From the NCBI RefSeq assembly GCF_021531315.1, contig NZ_JAFBIQ010000013.1:1-62686 (forward strand): a DNA stretch of 62,686 bases, read 5' to 3'. Positions 9,592 to 16,771 of the stretch are shown in pieces. Each line of letters starts with the position of its first letter. Position 1 is the first letter of the stretch. Source of the stretch: Oscillibacter valericigenes (GTDB lineage Bacteria; Bacillota; Clostridia; Oscillospirales; Oscillospiraceae). The notes beneath the pieces are model-generated. The model saw nothing but the letters and a program-made list of their open reading frames with translations. It did not search any database and was not told where the DNA came from. Both the position numbers and the translations under genes were made by a program.

Positions 9592-9903
9592 ATGGCAGAA
9601 AAAACGCGCAACCTCTGTGCTGAGATCCCCTTGGAGCTGCATACCAAAGTACGGCAGCGACAGGCGGAATCCGGCGAGACACTGAGCCGGTACATGACCG
9701 CGCTCATCACCAAATTTTATGAAATGGAGGAAAATGTGAAGATGGACAGGGACAATGTGAGGACGGTGGCGTTTCAGGTGCCCACCGAGCTGTTTGAGCA
9801 GCTCAAGGCATACCTCAAGCGGAACGGCATCAAGCAGAACGCCTTCTTCCTGGACTGCATCCAGCAGGCGCTGGCGGAGGACACCGGCGCTGGCGAAGAA
9901 TAA
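9592..9903 (+). CDS. Small ribbon-helix-helix-like protein
   Basis: The start is ATG 9592 after GATCGGAGGAAC (9577-9588). The 103-aa product has two RHH-like segments: LCAEIPLELHTKVRQRQAES...LSRYMTALITKF near the N-terminus and VAFQVPTELFEQLKAYLKRN...FFLDCIQQAL near the C-terminus. Each resembles the Arc/MetJ strand-helix-helix pattern, so one chain could form an intramolecular pair. Such proteins often bind operators or relaxosome DNA. Between the methyltransferase and the PrgI-like gene, a regulatory or relaxosome role is an inference. Confidence 0.55.
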   Translation: MAEKTRNLCAEIPLELHTKVRQRQAESGETLSRYMTALITKFYEMEENVKMDRDNVRTVAFQVPTELFEQLKAYLKRNGIKQNAFFLDCIQQALAEDTGAGEE

Positions 9904-9965
9904 GAAATATATCGCGCGAACCGCTACTGAGATTCTCGGCAGCGGTTTTGCTTTGGAGGAACAAA

Positions 9966-10229
9966 ATGTTTATTTACCCCGAAAACCTGAAAGCCAAGCC
10001 CATGCTGTGGCTCTGGCTGCTGCGGGACATCGCCGTGATCGGCATCGGCGCTCTGCTCTCTGTGCTGGCGCTGACACAGGGACTCGGCATGGGACTGCTG
10101 GTGGTCACGGTGCTGTATGCCTTCCTCACCATTCAGGTGGATGGCTCCAGCATTCTGGATTTCCTGCGCCGTGCCGCCCGCTTTCTCTTTCTATGCCAAC
10201 AATATTACGAATGGAGGCAGGATCTATGA
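9966..10229 (+). CDS. PrgI/VirB3-like small membrane protein of the secretion channel
   Basis: ATG 9966 follows TTTGGAGGAAC (9951-9961). The 87-aa product has a short cytosolic start (YPENLKAKPMLWLW), then two hydrophobic stretches (DIAVIGIGALLSVLALTQ, LLVVTVLYAFLTIQV) and a charged tail ending QQYYEWRQDL. The size, topology and place just upstream of the VirB4 region fit the PrgI/TcpE/VirB3 class. Its stop overlaps the next start (ATGA at 10226). Confidence 0.65.
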   Translation: MFIYPENLKAKPMLWLWLLRDIAVIGIGALLSVLALTQGLGMGLLVVTVLYAFLTIQVDGSSILDFLRRAARFLFLCQQYYEWRQDL

Positions 10230-10807
10230 ATCGGAAACAGAAAAAGGAACTGCGCCAGCGGCAGTCGACCCGGCAGCTCATGGGCATCGTCCGTGTGACG
10301 CCCCACGGCATCGTGACAGATTCCGGAGAGCGGGTCTTCTTCCTGATCCAGCCGGACAATCTCTCCGTCCTGTCCCCGGAGGTCATCCGGGGCCGCGTCC
10401 GCTCCCTTACCATGCTTCTCAGCACACAGCCCTCACTGGAGATTTTGGCGCTGGACTCCCGCGAATCCTTCCAGCGAAACAAGGAGTATTACCTGCGGCG
10501 ACTGGAGGAGGAAACGGAGCCTGCCGTGCGGGAGCTGTTAGATCGAGACATGGCCCATCTGGACGCCATTCAATTCTCATCCGCCTCCTCCCGCAAATTT
10601 GTGCTGGTGCTCCCACTGGATGAAAAAGCCGGTGCGGATGAAAGCGCGCTGCGGCAGTTGGAGAAAACCATCTGCGACCACGGGCTCCGTGTGCGTCTGG
10701 CGGAGGAACAGGATGTGAAGCGCCTGCTGGCGATCTACTACCGGCAGGATCTCACCACAGAGGTATTCCGTGATTTCGATGGAGAGGAGTATATGGCACA
10801 TGGCTAA
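10226..10807 (+). CDS. Conjugation-module protein of unknown function upstream of virB4
   Basis: The 193-aa soluble protein begins NRKQKKELRQRQSTRQLMGI and continues with alternating beta and alpha stretches (HGIVTDSGERVFFLIQPDNLSVLS, RSLTMLLSTQPSLEILALDS). It starts by ATGA overlap with the PrgI-like gene, and its 3' end overlaps the VirB4 start by 8 bp, so translation is coupled. Genes at this position in Tn1549-like elements are usually annotated as hypothetical; an accessory role to the VirB4 ATPase is inferred from position only. Confidence 0.5.
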   Translation: MNRKQKKELRQRQSTRQLMGIVRVTPHGIVTDSGERVFFLIQPDNLSVLSPEVIRGRVRSLTMLLSTQPSLEILALDSRESFQRNKEYYLRRLEEETEPAVRELLDRDMAHLDAIQFSSASSRKFVLVLPLDEKAGADESALRQLEKTICDHGLRVRLAEEQDVKRLLAIYYRQDLTTEVFRDFDGEEYMAHG

Positions 10808-10872
10808 AAAGAAACAGAAGAAGAAAAAGAAGATGCCGGAACAGGTTCAGCGCCCGAAGGACTTTCTGGATA
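10800..10872 (+). pseudogene. VirB4-like ATPase gene, only the first ~25 codons remain
   Basis: ATG 10800 begins AKKKQKKKKKMPEQVQRPK then DFLD, the lysine-rich start seen on VirB4/TraE-type ATPases of Tn1549-like elements. After DFLD, near 10870, the conjugation sequence stops and a different reading frame (YGDLTPAIIGEVEL) takes over, running to a stop at 10912-10914 as the end of a phage gene. Walker motifs and the rest of the roughly 800-aa ATPase are absent from the window. The breakpoint is therefore around 10868-10873, and this element cannot supply its own VirB4. Confidence 0.7.
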
Positions 10873-10914
10873 CGGCGACCTCACCCCGGCGATCATCGGG
10901 GAGGTGGAGCTATG
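10870..10914 (+). pseudogene. Last 14 codons of a truncated phage tail gene
   Basis: In the frame TAC GGC GAC ..., the sequence reads YGDLTPAIIGEVEL and stops at TGA 10912-10914, overlapping the next ATG (ATGA at 10911). The coupling to the baseplate gene shows this is the 3' end of the preceding phage gene, cut at its 5' side by the junction with virB4. Confidence 0.5.
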
Positions 10915-11322
10915 ACGGGCTTGAACGATACGGACATCCGGCTCAACAGCGAGTGGCAGCTCACACAGGCCACAGACGGCGACGCGCCGCTCTGCTCGGG
11001 GCTGGAGTGTCTGTATCAGAACATCGTCCTTGAGGCGCTCACGCAGCCGGGAGACGTCTTCTATGACGCCGAGTTCGGCTGGGGCCTGTATGACTTCATC
11101 CAGTCCGAGGACACGGAGCTGACCCGTCTGGAGATCACCCAGCGGGTGCGGCTCAAGCTGCAGAAGCGGGAGGTCATCCTCCCGGAAAGCATTGAGATCA
11201 GTATTGCGTTCGAGGATGACGCGGTCGTGCTGCACTGCTCCTTCCGCTTCGCAGAGGAGGACGAGCGGCGCGAGCTGGACGTCATCATCGGCGCGGTGAG
11301 CGTGGAGGTGGTATCAGAATGA
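10911..11322 (+). CDS. Phage baseplate wedge protein, gpW/gp25-like
   Basis: The 137-aa protein (ATG at 10911 in ATGA overlap, or GTG/ATG a few codons on) includes LCSGLECLYQNIVLEALTQPGDVFYDAEFGWGLYDF, and a C-terminal half rich in beta strands (LPESIEISIAFEDDAVVLHCSF). This matches the gp25/XkdS-type baseplate component of contractile tails. It overlaps the baseplate J gene by 4 bp, the standard gene order of myophages and phage-tail-like particles. Confidence 0.7.
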
Positions 11323-12449
11323 TCGACAAGGAAATACTGGACGCCGTGCTCCCTCTGCCTACGCTGGACGAGCTGAAGGAGCAGAAGGTCGAGGAGCTGA
11401 AGGACGAGGGCTTCGTCATCAGCAACTTCCATTCGGGCGGCGTGTTCTACACGATGCTCATGATCGTGCTGCGCATCAAGGTCGAGGTCATTGAATTGCT
11501 CCGCGTCGTGCTGAACAATATGTTCGTCTCCCACGCGGGCGGTGCGTGGCTCGACCTGAAGATGGCGGACTACTCCAAAAAGCGCAAGAAGGCGCAGAAG
11601 ACGCAGGGCTTCATCACCGTCAGACGCGCCGACATGACGGGCGAGGCGGTCAAAATCCCCAAGGGCCACGTCTTCAAAAGCATCCTCGACATCAACGGCG
11701 AGGAGCTGCGCTTCTTCGTACTGGAGGCGGCGACGCTGCAAAAGGGCGCGTCCTCCGTGGACGTGCTGGTGGAGGCCGAGACAGAGGGCAGCCGCTACAA
11801 CGTCCCCGCAGGGCAGATCGTGCGCACGCTGACCTACCTCGGCGACGTCACATTCAGCAACGCCGAGGACTGGATCGTGCGGGAAGGCAGCGACACCGAG
11901 GACGACGAGAGCGCGAGGACGCGGACACTCCGCTCGTGGTCGGAGCTGGCGCAGCGGGCGACGGAGGACACCTTCATTGACGCGGCGGAGTCCGTCCCCG
12001 GCGTACTGTTCGCACAGGCCGACTGCAACCACCCGCGCGGGCAGGGCACGGTGGACGTCATCGTGACAGGCACGGCGGGCGAGGCAACGGAGGGACTGCT
12101 TGCGGCAGTAAGAGAAGCCGTTGACAAGATCGCTGGCCCGTATGATAATATTCTCGTGAAGTCCTCTGTGACCGTATCGCAGAATATCTCCGTCACGGTC
12201 ACGACCGACACGGCGGACACGGACGAGGCGGTGGAGAACCGGGTCAAGGCGATCCTCACCGAACTGCTGGCCGTGCGCCGCAGCCGCAAGCTCAACGAGC
12301 TGACCCTGTCCGACATCAACCACGCGATCCGCAGCGGCTACAGTGGGGCCACCAACGCGGCGGTCTCCGAGCCGGAGGCGGATGTGAAGCTGGGTAAGGA
12401 CAAGGTCATCACCCTCGGCGACGTCTCCGTGACGGTCGAAAGGGAGTGA
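11319..12449 (+). CDS. Baseplate J / gp47-like protein
   Basis: The 376-aa protein has LFxTMLMIVLRIKVEVIELLRVVLNNMFVSHAGGAWLDLKMADY, the region that places these proteins in the baseplate J family. A beta-rich middle follows (FITVRRADMTGEAVKIPKGHVFKS, VLVEAETEGSRYNVPAGQIV) and a C-terminal adhesion-like part (TVDVIVTGTAGEATEGLLAAV). It forms the baseplate wedge in contractile tails. Upstream is the gp25-like gene and downstream the tail protein I-like gene. The codon use and GC content are high compared with the defence genes further on. Confidence 0.8.
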   Translation: MIDKEILDAVLPLPTLDELKEQKVEELKDEGFVISNFHSGGVFYTMLMIVLRIKVEVIELLRVVLNNMFVSHAGGAWLDLKMADYSKKRKKAQKTQGFITVRRADMTGEAVKIPKGHVFKSILDINGEELRFFVLEAATLQKGASSVDVLVEAETEGSRYNVPAGQIVRTLTYLGDVTFSNAEDWIVREGSDTEDDESARTRTLRSWSELAQRATEDTFIDAAESVPGVLFAQADCNHPRGQGTVDVIVTGTAGEATEGLLAAVREAVDKIAGPYDNILVKSSVTVSQNISVTVTTDTADTDEAVENRVKAILTELLAVRRSRKLNELTLSDINHAIRSGYSGATNAAVSEPEADVKLGKDKVITLGDVSVTVERE

Positions 12450-12453
12450 GCGG

Positions 12454-13311
12454 ATGAAGCAGTTTGAAACCTTCGGGGAATATATGTTTGATCTGCTCTT
12501 CGCTCCCTTGAAGAAGGGCCGGAAGACGGTCAACCAGCTCCGCATCTTCTTCAAGGTCATGGGGCGCGAGTTCGACGACCTGAAGGCGGCGATCTTCCGC
12601 GTGCGCAGCGAGGCGAACGTAGCAAGCTGCTCAGAGGTCATGCTCCCCGTGCATGGGCAAGACCGGGATATGCCGCGACTGGAGGGCGAGGACGCTGAAG
12701 CCTATCGGACGCGCCTGTCCATGAAGGGGATCATCTCACAGTGGAGCGGCACGCGGCGCGGCGTTCTCTACGCGCTGACCGCGCTCGGCTACGACCGCAG
12801 CCGGATTGAACTGTTCGCCGATCAGGATGCGGAGCGCTGGGCTGAGTTCATCATCTTCCTGAACAGTTCCAAGCCCAGCGGCGTCACAAATCTCTCGGTC
12901 ATCGACGGGCAAGTCCGCAAGGTCAAGGAGGGCAGCAGTAAGCCCGCCTACGGTATGGAGACCATCGGCGGGCTCATTATTCAATCCCGGCTTCAGACAG
13001 GCTTCTCACGCTATCCAAGGTGCGGAGAGATCGTGTGCGGCGTGTGGCCGCATATCGTCAGTGAAGGACATCTCGTGGCCTCGACGGTCATGGCGCAAGG
13101 CGGCGCATCGGGCGGCGGCAATCCCTTCCCGAGAGCCGGCACATTTGCAGCCTCCGAGGAGTTCTATCACTTCGGCGCGTACACCATTTATCAGGGCTTC
13201 GCCTCGGACATTGAGGTGGGCTCGAAGGCGGCGCAGGGTGCAAAGGTCTACCTGAGATGCTCCACCTCTACGCGCTGCTCTACCAACGCGAAAGGAGGCG
13301 CAGCAGAATGA
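12454..13311 (+). CDS. Phage tail protein (tail protein I / YmfQ-like position)
   Basis: ATG 12454 lies 4 bp after the baseplate J stop. The 285-aa product has a helical first half (FGEYMFDLLFAPLKKGRKTVNQLRIFFKVMGREFDDLKAAIFRVRSEANV, then GEDAEAYRTRLSMKGIISQWSGTRRGVLYALTALGYD). It then has a glycine- and cysteine-rich second half (SKPAYGMETIGGLIIQ, GFSRYPRCGEIVCGVWPHI). Order and the N-terminal half fit the baseplate-to-fibre adaptor found after gene J. The C-terminus is divergent, so the family label is tentative. Confidence 0.6.
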   Translation: MKQFETFGEYMFDLLFAPLKKGRKTVNQLRIFFKVMGREFDDLKAAIFRVRSEANVASCSEVMLPVHGQDRDMPRLEGEDAEAYRTRLSMKGIISQWSGTRRGVLYALTALGYDRSRIELFADQDAERWAEFIIFLNSSKPSGVTNLSVIDGQVRKVKEGSSKPAYGMETIGGLIIQSRLQTGFSRYPRCGEIVCGVWPHIVSEGHLVASTVMAQGGASGGGNPFPRAGTFAASEEFYHFGAYTIYQGFASDIEVGSKAAQGAKVYLRCSTSTRCSTNAKGGAAE

Positions 13312-13637
13312 AAACATTGACTTCTATCGGTATCCAGAAGATCGGGCAGCGGTTCGTTGACTCGGTCGATCATGCGGACTACACGCTCAACGGCGTGCCA
13401 CAGACAGCGGAGCCCTTCCGCCGCTTCGTGCAGGGCGCAAGCGCAAGGGTCTACATTTACTTCGACGATACCGTGATCGGTGACGTCGCCGAGGTGCAGC
13501 TCGTGGACAAAGACGGCGACGTCATCGCGTCAGCGGGCGAACGGGTCTTCACAAAAACACCGGGCAAGGGGCTTTATATAGCCTTCAAATATAATATCTT
13601 AGAAGTGGAGGTCGAAAGCAGCAATGAAAACCTATGA
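13308..13637 (+). CDS. Small phage tail-region protein, unknown
   Basis: The start is ATG 13308 after AAAGGAGGCGCAGCAG (13291-13306). The 109-aa product (SIGIQKIGQRFVDSVDHADYTLNG ... RVYIYFDDTVIGDVAEVQLVDKDGDVI) looks beta-rich. It overlaps the preceding gene by 4 bp and the next by 14 bp, so it belongs to the tail operon. I do not recognise a family. Confidence 0.5.
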   Translation: MKTLTSIGIQKIGQRFVDSVDHADYTLNGVPQTAEPFRRFVQGASARVYIYFDDTVIGDVAEVQLVDKDGDVIASAGERVFTKTPGKGLYIAFKYNILEVEVESSNENL

Positions 13638-13935
13638 AAAAATCGGGTGGCTCGATCACGTCCAAGACATTGAGACGGGAGAGGTCATTCAGGAAGGAAC
13701 GCCTGTGAGTCAGGTGAATATGAACCACATGGACGAAGGCATTTTCACAAACCGTGAAGCGGTCATTCTCCATGAGGCTCAGATTGCCGACGCGCAGAAA
13801 GAGATTAAGGTGTTGAAGGATGCGACGCTGAACAACATGGTCAACAATGTCTTTCTCATCAACTTCAACACCGTGACCTCGGTCGCGATCACGTCAGGGA
13901 TTTATGACCCTGTGGCGCGAAAAATCTATGTATAA
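13624..13935 (+). CDS. Short phage tail-fibre-like N-terminal protein
   Basis: The 103-aa protein has an N-terminal part typical of tail-fibre or tail-appendage attachment proteins (VNMNHMDEGIFTNREAVILHEAQIADAQKEIKVLKDATLNN), then NNVFLINFNTVTSV and an end GIYDPVARKIYV. Full-length tail appendage proteins of this start usually continue into long repeats or a receptor-binding domain. In an intact DGR-bearing phage, the variable target would be expected about here, between this gene and avd, but no variable repeat is present. Confidence 0.5.
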   Translation: MKTYEKIGWLDHVQDIETGEVIQEGTPVSQVNMNHMDEGIFTNREAVILHEAQIADAQKEIKVLKDATLNNMVNNVFLINFNTVTSVAITSGIYDPVARKIYV

Positions 13936-14245
13936 GGTCGCTTGCAGCCGCAAGGAAGCAAGCTGCATCATCGGGAGCTTGCTCGTGGAGCTGGCCCCGG
14001 TATGCGAGAAGTGCGGCGGGTTGCCGGATGGCGTGCTGAACCTGCAGACGGAGGCGGGGCTGTCCCTCACAGGGGACGCCGACGTCCTCATCACAGGGCA
14101 CAGCATCATCAGCGGCAAGCCTGTCAGGATCAAACTCACGGACTACGGCTTCGAATATTATGGTGATCACGCCGAGCTTGCCCGCGTTCGGGAAAAGAGG
14201 TGTGTGTATCATGGCAGAGCCGTCAGTCCTACAAAAGAAAACTGA
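13928..14245 (+). CDS. Small phage protein of unknown function before avd
   Basis: The 105-aa frame starts at ATG 13928 (overlapping the previous stop) and ends 35 bp into avd. It has two CxxC-like features (VCEKCGG) and a short beta-rich segment (TEAGLSLTGDADVLITGHSIISGKPVRIKLTDYGFEYYG). There is no recognisable family and no C-type-lectin variable domain, so it does not look like the DGR target. Confidence 0.4.
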   Translation: MYKVACSRKEASCIIGSLLVELAPVCEKCGGLPDGVLNLQTEAGLSLTGDADVLITGHSIISGKPVRIKLTDYGFEYYGDHAELARVREKRCVYHGRAVSPTKEN

Positions 14246-14570
14246 GATATTTCTCGAAAGGGATATATACCCCTTGCTGAAAAACTTCCCCGCCTCCGAG
14301 AAGTTCTCCTTGTGCCAAGAGATCAAGCAATCCTGCTACAAGCTCATCCGAGCGGCTGTTATGGCCAACAACCTCACGAACGTCAACAGACGGCTCATGT
14401 GGCTGGATGAGGCGGACGCAGAGAAGACACTGCTGCTCGTGCTTTTAGGTGTCGCCAAGAACCAGAAGTACATCACGCAGAAGAAACTCTTGGAACTGCA
14501 AGGAAAGCTCGAGGAGATCGGGCGCATCATTGGAGGACTGCAAAAGTTCTTCATCAACAACCGAAAATAG
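14211..14570 (+). CDS. avd: Avd-like accessory protein of a diversity-generating retroelement
   Basis: The start is ATG 14211 after AAAAGAGGTGTG (14193-14204). The 119-aa product reads LQKKTEIFLERDIYPLLKNFPASEKFSLCQEIKQSCYKLIRAAVMANN ... RLMWLDEADAEKTLLLVLLGVAKNQKYI ... LQGKLEEIGRIIGGLQKFF. This is the four-helix-bundle pattern of DGR Avd proteins, including the FPxSEKFxLxxEI start and the EEIGRxIGGxxK end. In the family, Avd forms a positively charged pentamer that partners the reverse transcriptase in mutagenic copying of the template repeat. A template repeat follows at once. No reverse transcriptase is encoded in the window. Confidence 0.85.
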   Translation: MAEPSVLQKKTEIFLERDIYPLLKNFPASEKFSLCQEIKQSCYKLIRAAVMANNLTNVNRRLMWLDEADAEKTLLLVLLGVAKNQKYITQKKLLELQGKLEEIGRIIGGLQKFFINNRK

Positions 14571-14604
14571 ACCATCAGAAAAAGTACAGCACCTACTCAG
14601 GGTT

Positions 14605-14717
14605 ATCTCTGTCTGGCGTCGAACCGTGCGGTTCGCGGGTACAATTCGGCCCGCAACTGGAACAACAACAATGCTACGAACTCCAACCCGAACGTCGGTT
14701 TCCGCCCCGCCTTGTAG
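14605..14717 (+). repeat. DGR template repeat (TR)
   Basis: Directly after avd, a non-translated stretch would encode, if read in the right frame, RGY then NSARNWNNNNATNSNPN and finally GFRPAL and a stop (TAG 14715-14717). Asn codons AAC/AAT dominate, the hallmark of DGR template repeats, whose adenines are copied with errors into a variable repeat at the end of a target gene. The adenine-rich core is 14641-14693. No matching variable repeat is visible elsewhere in the window. The exact TR limits need the VR to be defined. Confidence 0.8.
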
Positions 14718-14792
14718 GTTATTACGTCATCTGCGGCCACGGCTTCAGGTGCGTGTCCTTGTTATACTTCAAGGGAGAGGTAATCCTTCGCC

Positions 14793-15308
14793 ATGTTGAG
14801 AAACGGCGTAAAAACAGTGACTGAGCTTCGCCCGCCCTCTCGTATTGGGAGGCGGAGGGAGGTCTACAATGTGGGTATCATCAAAAAGGATGCCGCAGAA
14901 GCCGCGCCAAAGAACTCTGAGGTCACGGCATCTCTCGCGTCGGCGCAGCCCAAATCTGACCGTGCGGCGAGTGCCGCACCAGAAGATCCCGGTTCCTCTG
15001 ATGCTGCCGCTTCTGAGGGCACCACGCCGCCTGCGGTTGAAGATGCACCAGCTTTTTCTCAGCAGTCAGTTCACCCTGATCAGCAAAAAGAGAGCGCACC
15101 GGCAGGAGCGGATTACCATGCCCCCACGGTGGGTGAAACCGTCGTGCGGATGCTGCACCACATGAGCAGGATCTTCGAGGACAACAGCAAGATCGACCAG
15201 ATCCACCGCGGCTTGCAGATCGACCGTAAGCGCCGTCAGGAATTGCAGCGCAAGCGTCTGGCGATGGGACACAAGCCGGACGACCACGAGGAGCAGATAT
15301 TCAGATAA
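14793..15308 (+). CDS. Fusion-like ORF with possible relaxase C-terminal tail
   Basis: The 171-aa frame starts at ATG 14793, 75 bp after the template repeat, where a DGR reverse transcriptase would normally begin. Its middle is low complexity (Ala/Ser/Pro/Glu-rich). The last 60 residues (VGETVVRMLHHMSRIFEDN ... LQIDRKRRQELQRKRLAMGHKPDDHEEQ) resemble what I recall of the tail of Tn1549-type relaxases. If so, the phage-to-ICE junction lies in or just before this ORF, and the ORF is a chimera or remnant. A strong terminator follows. I am unsure of the family. Confidence 0.35.
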   Translation: MLRNGVKTVTELRPPSRIGRRREVYNVGIIKKDAAEAAPKNSEVTASLASAQPKSDRAASAAPEDPGSSDAAASEGTTPPAVEDAPAFSQQSVHPDQQKESAPAGADYHAPTVGETVVRMLHHMSRIFEDNSKIDQIHRGLQIDRKRRQELQRKRLAMGHKPDDHEEQIFR

Positions 15309-15348
15309 AAAATGCTGCCGCAATTCAAATTGCGGCAGCATTTTTTTG
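15307..15348. terminator. Bidirectional terminator between convergent genes
   Basis: ATGCTGCCGCAATT (15312-15325) pairs with AATTGCGGCAGCAT (15328-15341), with A-run before and T-run after, so it can serve both the plus-strand ORF and the minus-strand antitoxin gene. Confidence 0.85.
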
Positions 15349-15351
15349 AAG

Positions 15352-15645
15352 TCAGATCTGTGTTTGCGTCGGAATGAATTCCAGCTTGAGTGCCATTCCC
15401 ATGCCTGCGGCAAGACGCTTGAGCGTCCGCAGAGAGGGATTGGCCGTTCCGCTTTCCAGCCTACTGATGTCAGCCTGTGTAATGCCGGTAATGTCGGAGA
15501 GTTGCTTTTGCGTCATGCCATTTTCCTCACGGCCTTCAACAATGGCGCGCATGATCTGACGTTCCGGTTCCTGCGCATCCCACTCCGCGCGGAACGTAGG
15601 GTCCTGCATTCTTTCGTTCAAAGTCTCACGAAAATTTTTCCCCAT
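15352..15645 (-). CDS. HigA-like XRE antitoxin
   Basis: The 97-aa minus-strand protein has a helical N-terminus (NFRETLNERMQDPTFRAEWD) and a helix-turn-helix (GMTQKQLSDITGITQADISRLESGTANPSLRTLKRLAAGMGM), the HigA/XRE antitoxin layout. On the minus strand it follows the remnant of its toxin, so the order toxin then antitoxin matches HigBA. Since the toxin is truncated, the antitoxin is now an orphan and could act only as a regulator. Confidence 0.8.
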   Translation of the reverse strand: MGKNFRETLNERMQDPTFRAEWDAQEPERQIMRAIVEGREENGMTQKQLSDITGITQADISRLESGTANPSLRTLKRLAAGMGMALKLEFIPTQTQI

Positions 15646-15652
15646 AAATCAT

Positions 15653-15777
15653 GCCTCCTTTTTTTGATTAAAGTCTGCGCGATACCGCTTGGCACGTTCT
15701 ATCTCGCGCGGCGGGGTTTTCATCGTCTTTTTTACAAAGCCATTGGTGAGGATCACTCTGCGTTCCACCACTGCACA
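15653..15777 (-). pseudogene. HigB/Gp49-like toxin, C-terminal remnant
   Basis: Translating the minus strand just upstream of the antitoxin gives RVILTNGFVKKTMKTPPREI then ERAKRYRADFNQKKEA and a stop, the conserved end of HigB/Gp49-type toxins. About 40 codons remain and no start or N-terminal half is visible before the Toprim gene's leader begins on the other strand. The toxin should be inactive. Confidence 0.7.
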
Positions 15778-15871
15778 GCCTATACATTTGCCACATTCTT
15801 ATTTGCACCTCATCATATGTGATAAAACACATATTGTCAACAGGAAGAACGACAAACTGAAAGGAAACATC

Positions 15872-16771
15872 ATGAGCAAATTTATCTATTTCACGCCGGA
15901 GGAAAAAGCACGGGCACAGAACACGGATCTCGTGTCGCTGCTGCGTGCCCAGGGCGAGCGACCCGTGCGCTCCGGCCGAGAGTTCCGCACTCCCAACGAT
16001 CCCAGCATCACCGTGCGGGGCAACAAATGGTTTGATCACTCCGCACGGGTCGGCGGCTATGCCGTCAGCTTCGTGCAGCGTTATTACCGCCTCCCTTATC
16101 CGGAGGCGGTTTTGCTTTTGCTGGGCAGGCAGAACGGAAAATCGCATGAGCAGGCAAAGCCTACAAAGGAGGCTCCGAAGCCCTTCGCTCTGCCGGAGCC
16201 ATATGGAACCATGCGGCGTATGTATGCCTACCTCATGCGCCAGCGCCACATTGACCGCGAGGTTATTTCCTATTTCGTACACGAAAAGCTGCTCTACGAG
16301 GACAAGCGCCACAACTGTGTTTTCGTGGGGCTGGATGACAGCGGTGAGGCCAAGCATGCACACATCCGCAGTACCAACAGCGAGGGACGGGTGTTCCGCA
16401 TGAACATTGAGGGCAGCGCAAGCGAGCATTGCTTCCACAAAAGCGGGACCGACAAGTCCCTCTATGTGTTCGAGGCGCCCATCGACCTTCTGTCCCACAT
16501 TACCCTCTATCCCTACGGCTGGCAGGAGCACAGCTACGTTGCCTGCTGCGGAACTTCCATCCAGCCGGTGCTGGAACGGCTACGGCAGAATCCAAAATTG
16601 GACATGGTGTATCTGTGCCTCGACAACGATGACGCGGGCAACGATGCCTGCGACCGTATGACGGATACGCTGGAGGACATGGGCTTGGATGTAGAGCGGC
16701 TCTGCCCGGTGCGCAAGGACTGGAATGACGATCTCTGCGCCAAATTCGAGAGGAAGGAGAAAGACACATGA
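15872..16771 (+). CDS. DUF3991/Toprim-domain protein (primase-like) of the ICE
   Basis: ATG 15872 follows GAAAGGAAACATC (15859-15871). The 299-aa product has the DUF3991-type N-terminus (LVSLLRAQGERPVRSGREFRTPND, then VRGNKWFDHSARVGGYAVSFVQ) and a Toprim-like C-terminal half (LYVFEAPIDLLSHITL ... MVYLCLDNDDAGNDACDRM), where DNDDAG is the Toprim acidic motif and FEAPIDLL carries the conserved Glu. In ICEs such proteins probably prime or process the transferred strand. Its stop overlaps the VirD4 start by 4 bp. Confidence 0.8.
   Translation: MSKFIYFTPEEKARAQNTDLVSLLRAQGERPVRSGREFRTPNDPSITVRGNKWFDHSARVGGYAVSFVQRYYRLPYPEAVLLLLGRQNGKSHEQAKPTKEAPKPFALPEPYGTMRRMYAYLMRQRHIDREVISYFVHEKLLYEDKRHNCVFVGLDDSGEAKHAHIRSTNSEGRVFRMNIEGSASEHCFHKSGTDKSLYVFEAPIDLLSHITLYPYGWQEHSYVACCGTSIQPVLERLRQNPKLDMVYLCLDNDDAGNDACDRMTDTLEDMGLDVERLCPVRKDWNDDLCAKFERKEKDT

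Noticed and set aside
11061-12641. A 526-codon minus-strand frame across the baseplate genes.
   Set aside because: It overlaps two well-supported phage genes in antisense, with low-complexity Arg/Asp-rich sequence and no start signals. It is a GC-driven shadow.
14449-14799. A plus-strand frame crossing avd's end and the template repeat.
   Set aside because: Its translation (for example RPATGTTTMLRTP) is low complexity and runs in another frame than avd. The segment is better explained as DGR template RNA.
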